This document shows, piece by piece, positions 7,059 through 9,322 of a stretch of 9,322 bases of DNA; position 1 is the stretch's first letter; every line of letters begins with the position of its first letter. Source of the DNA: an uncultured Kordia sp. GTDB taxonomy: Bacteria; Bacteroidota; Bacteroidia; Flavobacteriales; Flavobacteriaceae. Position numbers and translations under genes: made by a program. The stretch spans positions 1 through 9,322 of the forward strand of contig CAJXHW010000059.1 in assembly GCA_913054565.1 (NCBI GenBank), written 5' to 3'. Below the pieces are notes generated by a model. That model had not been told where the DNA came from, searched no databases, and worked only from the letters and a program-made list of their open reading frames with translations.

Positions 7059-8453
7059 TTATTTTTTAATTTTTGAATTCTGAATTACACCATACTTATC
7101 AAACAAATACATTAATGAGGTCATTGTAGCCGCCCCTAATTCTAATTCTCTTTTGTTTACATGCTCAAAAGTGTCATTAGCTGCGTGATGGTGGTCAAAA
7201 TACCGTTGTGAATCTGGTCTTAAACCACACAACACATTATCACCTTTTAAAGGACCAACATCTGCACCACTTCCTCCTTTTTCAAAATAATGAATTAAAT
7301 AAGGTTTAAAAAGCGACTTCCATGACACCACTTTTTCAAAATTTTCATCTGAACAGTCAAAAGAAAAGCCCCTTGGCGTAAACCCCCCAGAATCACTCTC
7401 CAAAGCAAACACATGATTTTCTGATTTTTCAGCGGCAACTTTAGCATACTTTTTCCCACCACGTAAACCATTTTCTTCATTCATAAACAAAACAACTCTA
7501 ACTGTATGCTTGGGCTTATACCCTGTTTGTTTTAATAAACGCAACACTTCCATTGATTGTACCACACCTGCGCCATCATCATGAGCGCCATCACCTAAAT
7601 CCCAAGAATCTAAATGTCCACCAACAACCATAACTTTATTAGGATAAGCACTTCCAGTAATTTCACCAATAACATTATAAGATTGTACATCTTTCAGTTG
7701 TTTACAGTGTTGAGAAAAATAAAATTTAATTTTCGGATCCAATTGCAACATCCCACTTAACAACTCTGCAGCATTAGTACTTATTGCTGCCGCTGGAATA
7801 CGATTTGACACTGGTATTTCACCATACGTCATAGATCCTGTATGTGGAAAATCATCTAACCTTAAATTTAAAGAGCGCACAATTACTCCAACAGCGCCAT
7901 AAGCAATAGCTTTTTCAGCACCTTTGTACCGTTGCTCAACACATCCGCCATAAGCATTAAATGTACTAATTAACTCGGCTTGCATTGGTCGGTTATAAAA
8001 CACTATTTTCCCTGCAATTTTACTCGTTCCTAATGCATCTAACTCATCAAAACTTTGCACCTCTATTAGCTCGGCTTTTAATCCACCAGTTGGTGTAGCA
8101 ACAGAGCCACCTAAAGCACAAATAGGCATCATTGTAGATTTCCCAGGAGCTGTTTCAACATAAGCGTATTCTTTTGCTCCTCTTACCCATTTTGGCACCA
8201 TTACTGGTTGTAACCATACACGATCTAATCCTAATTGCTCTAATTGCTCTTTTGTGTATTTTACTGCTTTTTCAGCATTGTATGACCCCGATAATCGCCC
8301 ACCTATTTGATTAGACAAATGGTTTAACCATTCATATGATTTCCCATTTAACAAAGACGCATCATAAATATTTTTTATCATTTTACTATCTTCAGATTGT
8401 GAAAAAAGTAGTGTTGTAAAAAGTAGCGACGTTAGATAGAGTTTTATTTTCAT
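7059..8453 (-). CDS. Secreted M28 zinc peptidase, carboxypeptidase Q-like
   Basis: Exported metallopeptidase that likely releases amino acids or dipeptides from peptides, in the periplasm or at the cell surface. The 464 residues have a short signal peptide (about 1-18, ending TLLFSQ), a first peptidase segment, an inserted PA-like domain (about 120-255), then the M28 catalytic core. Di-zinc ligands and catalytic residues are visible: GGHLDSWDLGDGAHDDGAG gives His280 and bridging Asp292, MNEENG gives the catalytic/ligand Glu pair 326-327, ESDSGG gives Asp354, and HHHAANDT gives His423 followed by Asp427. The order and spacing match the plasma glutamate carboxypeptidase (carboxypeptidase Q) branch better than simple aminopeptidases. 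There is no C-terminal type IX sorting domain; the protein ends NSKIKK. The ATG overlaps the stop of the PPK2 gene by 4 nt (ATGA), so the two are coupled. No clear terminator follows in the 68 nt before the MATE start. Confidence 0.95.
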   Translation of the reverse strand: MKIKLYLTSLLFTTLLFSQSEDSKMIKNIYDASLLNGKSYEWLNHLSNQIGGRLSGSYNAEKAVKYTKEQLEQLGLDRVWLQPVMVPKWVRGAKEYAYVETAPGKSTMMPICALGGSVATPTGGLKAELIEVQSFDELDALGTSKIAGKIVFYNRPMQAELISTFNAYGGCVEQRYKGAEKAIAYGAVGVIVRSLNLRLDDFPHTGSMTYGEIPVSNRIPAAAISTNAAELLSGMLQLDPKIKFYFSQHCKQLKDVQSYNVIGEITGSAYPNKVMVVGGHLDSWDLGDGAHDDGAGVVQSMEVLRLLKQTGYKPKHTVRVVLFMNEENGLRGGKKYAKVAAEKSENHVFALESDSGGFTPRGFSFDCSDENFEKVVSWKSLFKPYLIHYFEKGGSGADVGPLKGDNVLCGLRPDSQRYFDHHHAANDTFEHVNKRELELGAATMTSLMYLFDKYGVIQNSKIKK

Positions 8454-9322
8454 TCGTTTTCTAATTCTTGTTTGTATATTGAGAGCTTTTCTTTAATAGC
8501 ATCACTCAATTCTGGTTCATCAATATCTTTATATGCTTTTAACGTATCATATATCGTTTTTGCTACAATATATCTTGCTGATGGTTTATCATCTGCAGGA
8601 ATAATATACCAAGGAGCCTTCTTGGTTGATGTGTTATTAATAGCTTTTTGATAACATGCTTGATAGTTATCCCAAAGTTGTCGCTCTTTTAAATCACCTG
8701 GAGAAAACTTCCAGTTTTTTTCTTTAAGAGCAATCCGGCGCAATAACCGACTTTTTTGTTCTGATTTACTAAGGTTTAAGAAAAATTTAAAGATTATTGT
8801 GCCATTTTCAGCAATGTGATGTTCAAAATTTCTAATTTGTTCAAAACGCTGTTCCCAAAATTCATCATCAATATCATTAACTGAATTAATGTTAGGTAGG
8901 TTTTCACTCAATATATATTCTGGATGCACTCTGGTTACCAATACATTTTCATAATGCGTTCTATTAAATATTGAAAATTTACCTCGTGATGGTAACGCAA
9001 TATAATGACGCCATAAAAAAACATGTTTCAGTTCTAAATCGGTAGGTACTTTAAAACTATGTACAACAATACCTCTTGTATTAAAGTCTTTAAATACTTC
9101 ACGAATCAAACTATCTTTTCCTGCAGTATCCATACCTTGTAAACAAATTAATACGCCATATTTACCATGTGCATATAATGTGTCTTGTAATTTCCCAAGT
9201 TTTTTCCTTAACTTTTTAAGCTCTTTCTTAACATCTTTTTCATTATCTAATTCTATATGGGTTTTATATTCTGATAAGTCTATTTTTTTATCAACTCTAT
9301 ATTTATCAATATTCAGCTTTTT
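8450..9322 (-). CDS. PPK2-family polyphosphate:nucleotide phosphotransferase (N-terminus missing)
   Basis: Uses polyphosphate to phosphorylate nucleotides, thereby linking polyphosphate stores to nucleotide energy charge; cytoplasmic. The frame stays open to the last base of the window, so the Met at 9133 is internal (it is the M of the Walker A loop) and the visible part is 290 residues, probably lacking only a short N-terminus. Motifs: Walker A GMDTAGKD (about 63-70); FLWRHYIALPSRG followed by IFNRTHYENVLVTRVHPEY, the PPK2 signature; a helix with IIFKFFLNLSKSEQKSRLLRR forming the lid; NWKFSPGDLKER; and C-terminal APWYIIPADDKPSARY. It is a single-domain protein and, from memory, closely resembles the class III enzyme of Cytophaga hutchinsonii, so AMP and ADP may both be substrates; that is inference. 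Its TGA stop overlaps the ATG of the peptidase gene. Confidence 0.93.
   Translation of the reverse strand, partial: KKLNIDKYRVDKKIDLSEYKTHIELDNEKDVKKELKKLRKKLGKLQDTLYAHGKYGVLICLQGMDTAGKDSLIREVFKDFNTRGIVVHSFKVPTDLELKHVFLWRHYIALPSRGKFSIFNRTHYENVLVTRVHPEYILSENLPNINSVNDIDDEFWEQRFEQIRNFEHHIAENGTIIFKFFLNLSKSEQKSRLLRRIALKEKNWKFSPGDLKERQLWDNYQACYQKAINNTSTKKAPWYIIPADDKPSARYIVAKTIYDTLKAYKDIDEPELSDAIKEKLSIYKQELENE

Noticed and set aside
8450..9133. ATG at 9133 as the start of the PPK2 gene
   Set aside because: It would cut the Walker A loop; the frame continues to the window end with matching family sequence.

Overview
The window looks like chromosomal DNA from a marine-type member of the Flavobacteriaceae (Bacteroidota). 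The DNA is AT-rich. Several proteins have the short Bacteroidota-style signal peptide ending in SFSQ or LFSQ. Ribosome-binding sites are weak and A-rich, two places carry the Bacteroidota -7 promoter element TAnnTTTG, and SucC, the PPK2 kinase and the TPR sensor kinases all have flavobacterial character. No mobile element, CRISPR array, tRNA or rRNA gene was seen.

Plus strand, 1-4821. Two tandem paralogous sensor histidine kinases open the window; both have TPR repeats, one membrane helix, HisKA_3 and HATPase_c. The first (1-1116) is cut by the window edge. The second (1176-2924) is interrupted by a single in-frame TAA at 2292-2294, exactly where its paralog has a CAA glutamine codon, and everything after the stop is intact. 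A 236-bp gap with a likely promoter follows, then sucC (succinyl-CoA synthetase beta subunit, 3161-4354) and a strong palindromic terminator. A small helical TerB-like protein (4423-4821) comes next.

Minus strand, 9322-4824. A PPK2-family polyphosphate:nucleotide phosphotransferase (cut by the right edge) overlaps by 4 nt a secreted M28 zinc peptidase of the carboxypeptidase Q type. Next comes a second unit with its own promoter: a MATE efflux transporter starting at TTG, a 75-codon acidic protein gene, and a PAP2 membrane phosphatase, joined by a 5-nt gap and a TAATG overlap. The small acidic gene was not on the supplied ORF list and carries an in-frame TGA at codon 27.

No wholly new system is evident. 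The most notable result is two separate genes, each broken by one in-frame stop that a single C-to-T change could have made, with well-preserved coding sequence on both sides. They may be recent nonsense mutations, sequence errors, or read-through/recoding; the sequence alone cannot decide. A 16-bp dyad lying on the -7 element of the MATE promoter is a candidate repressor site.
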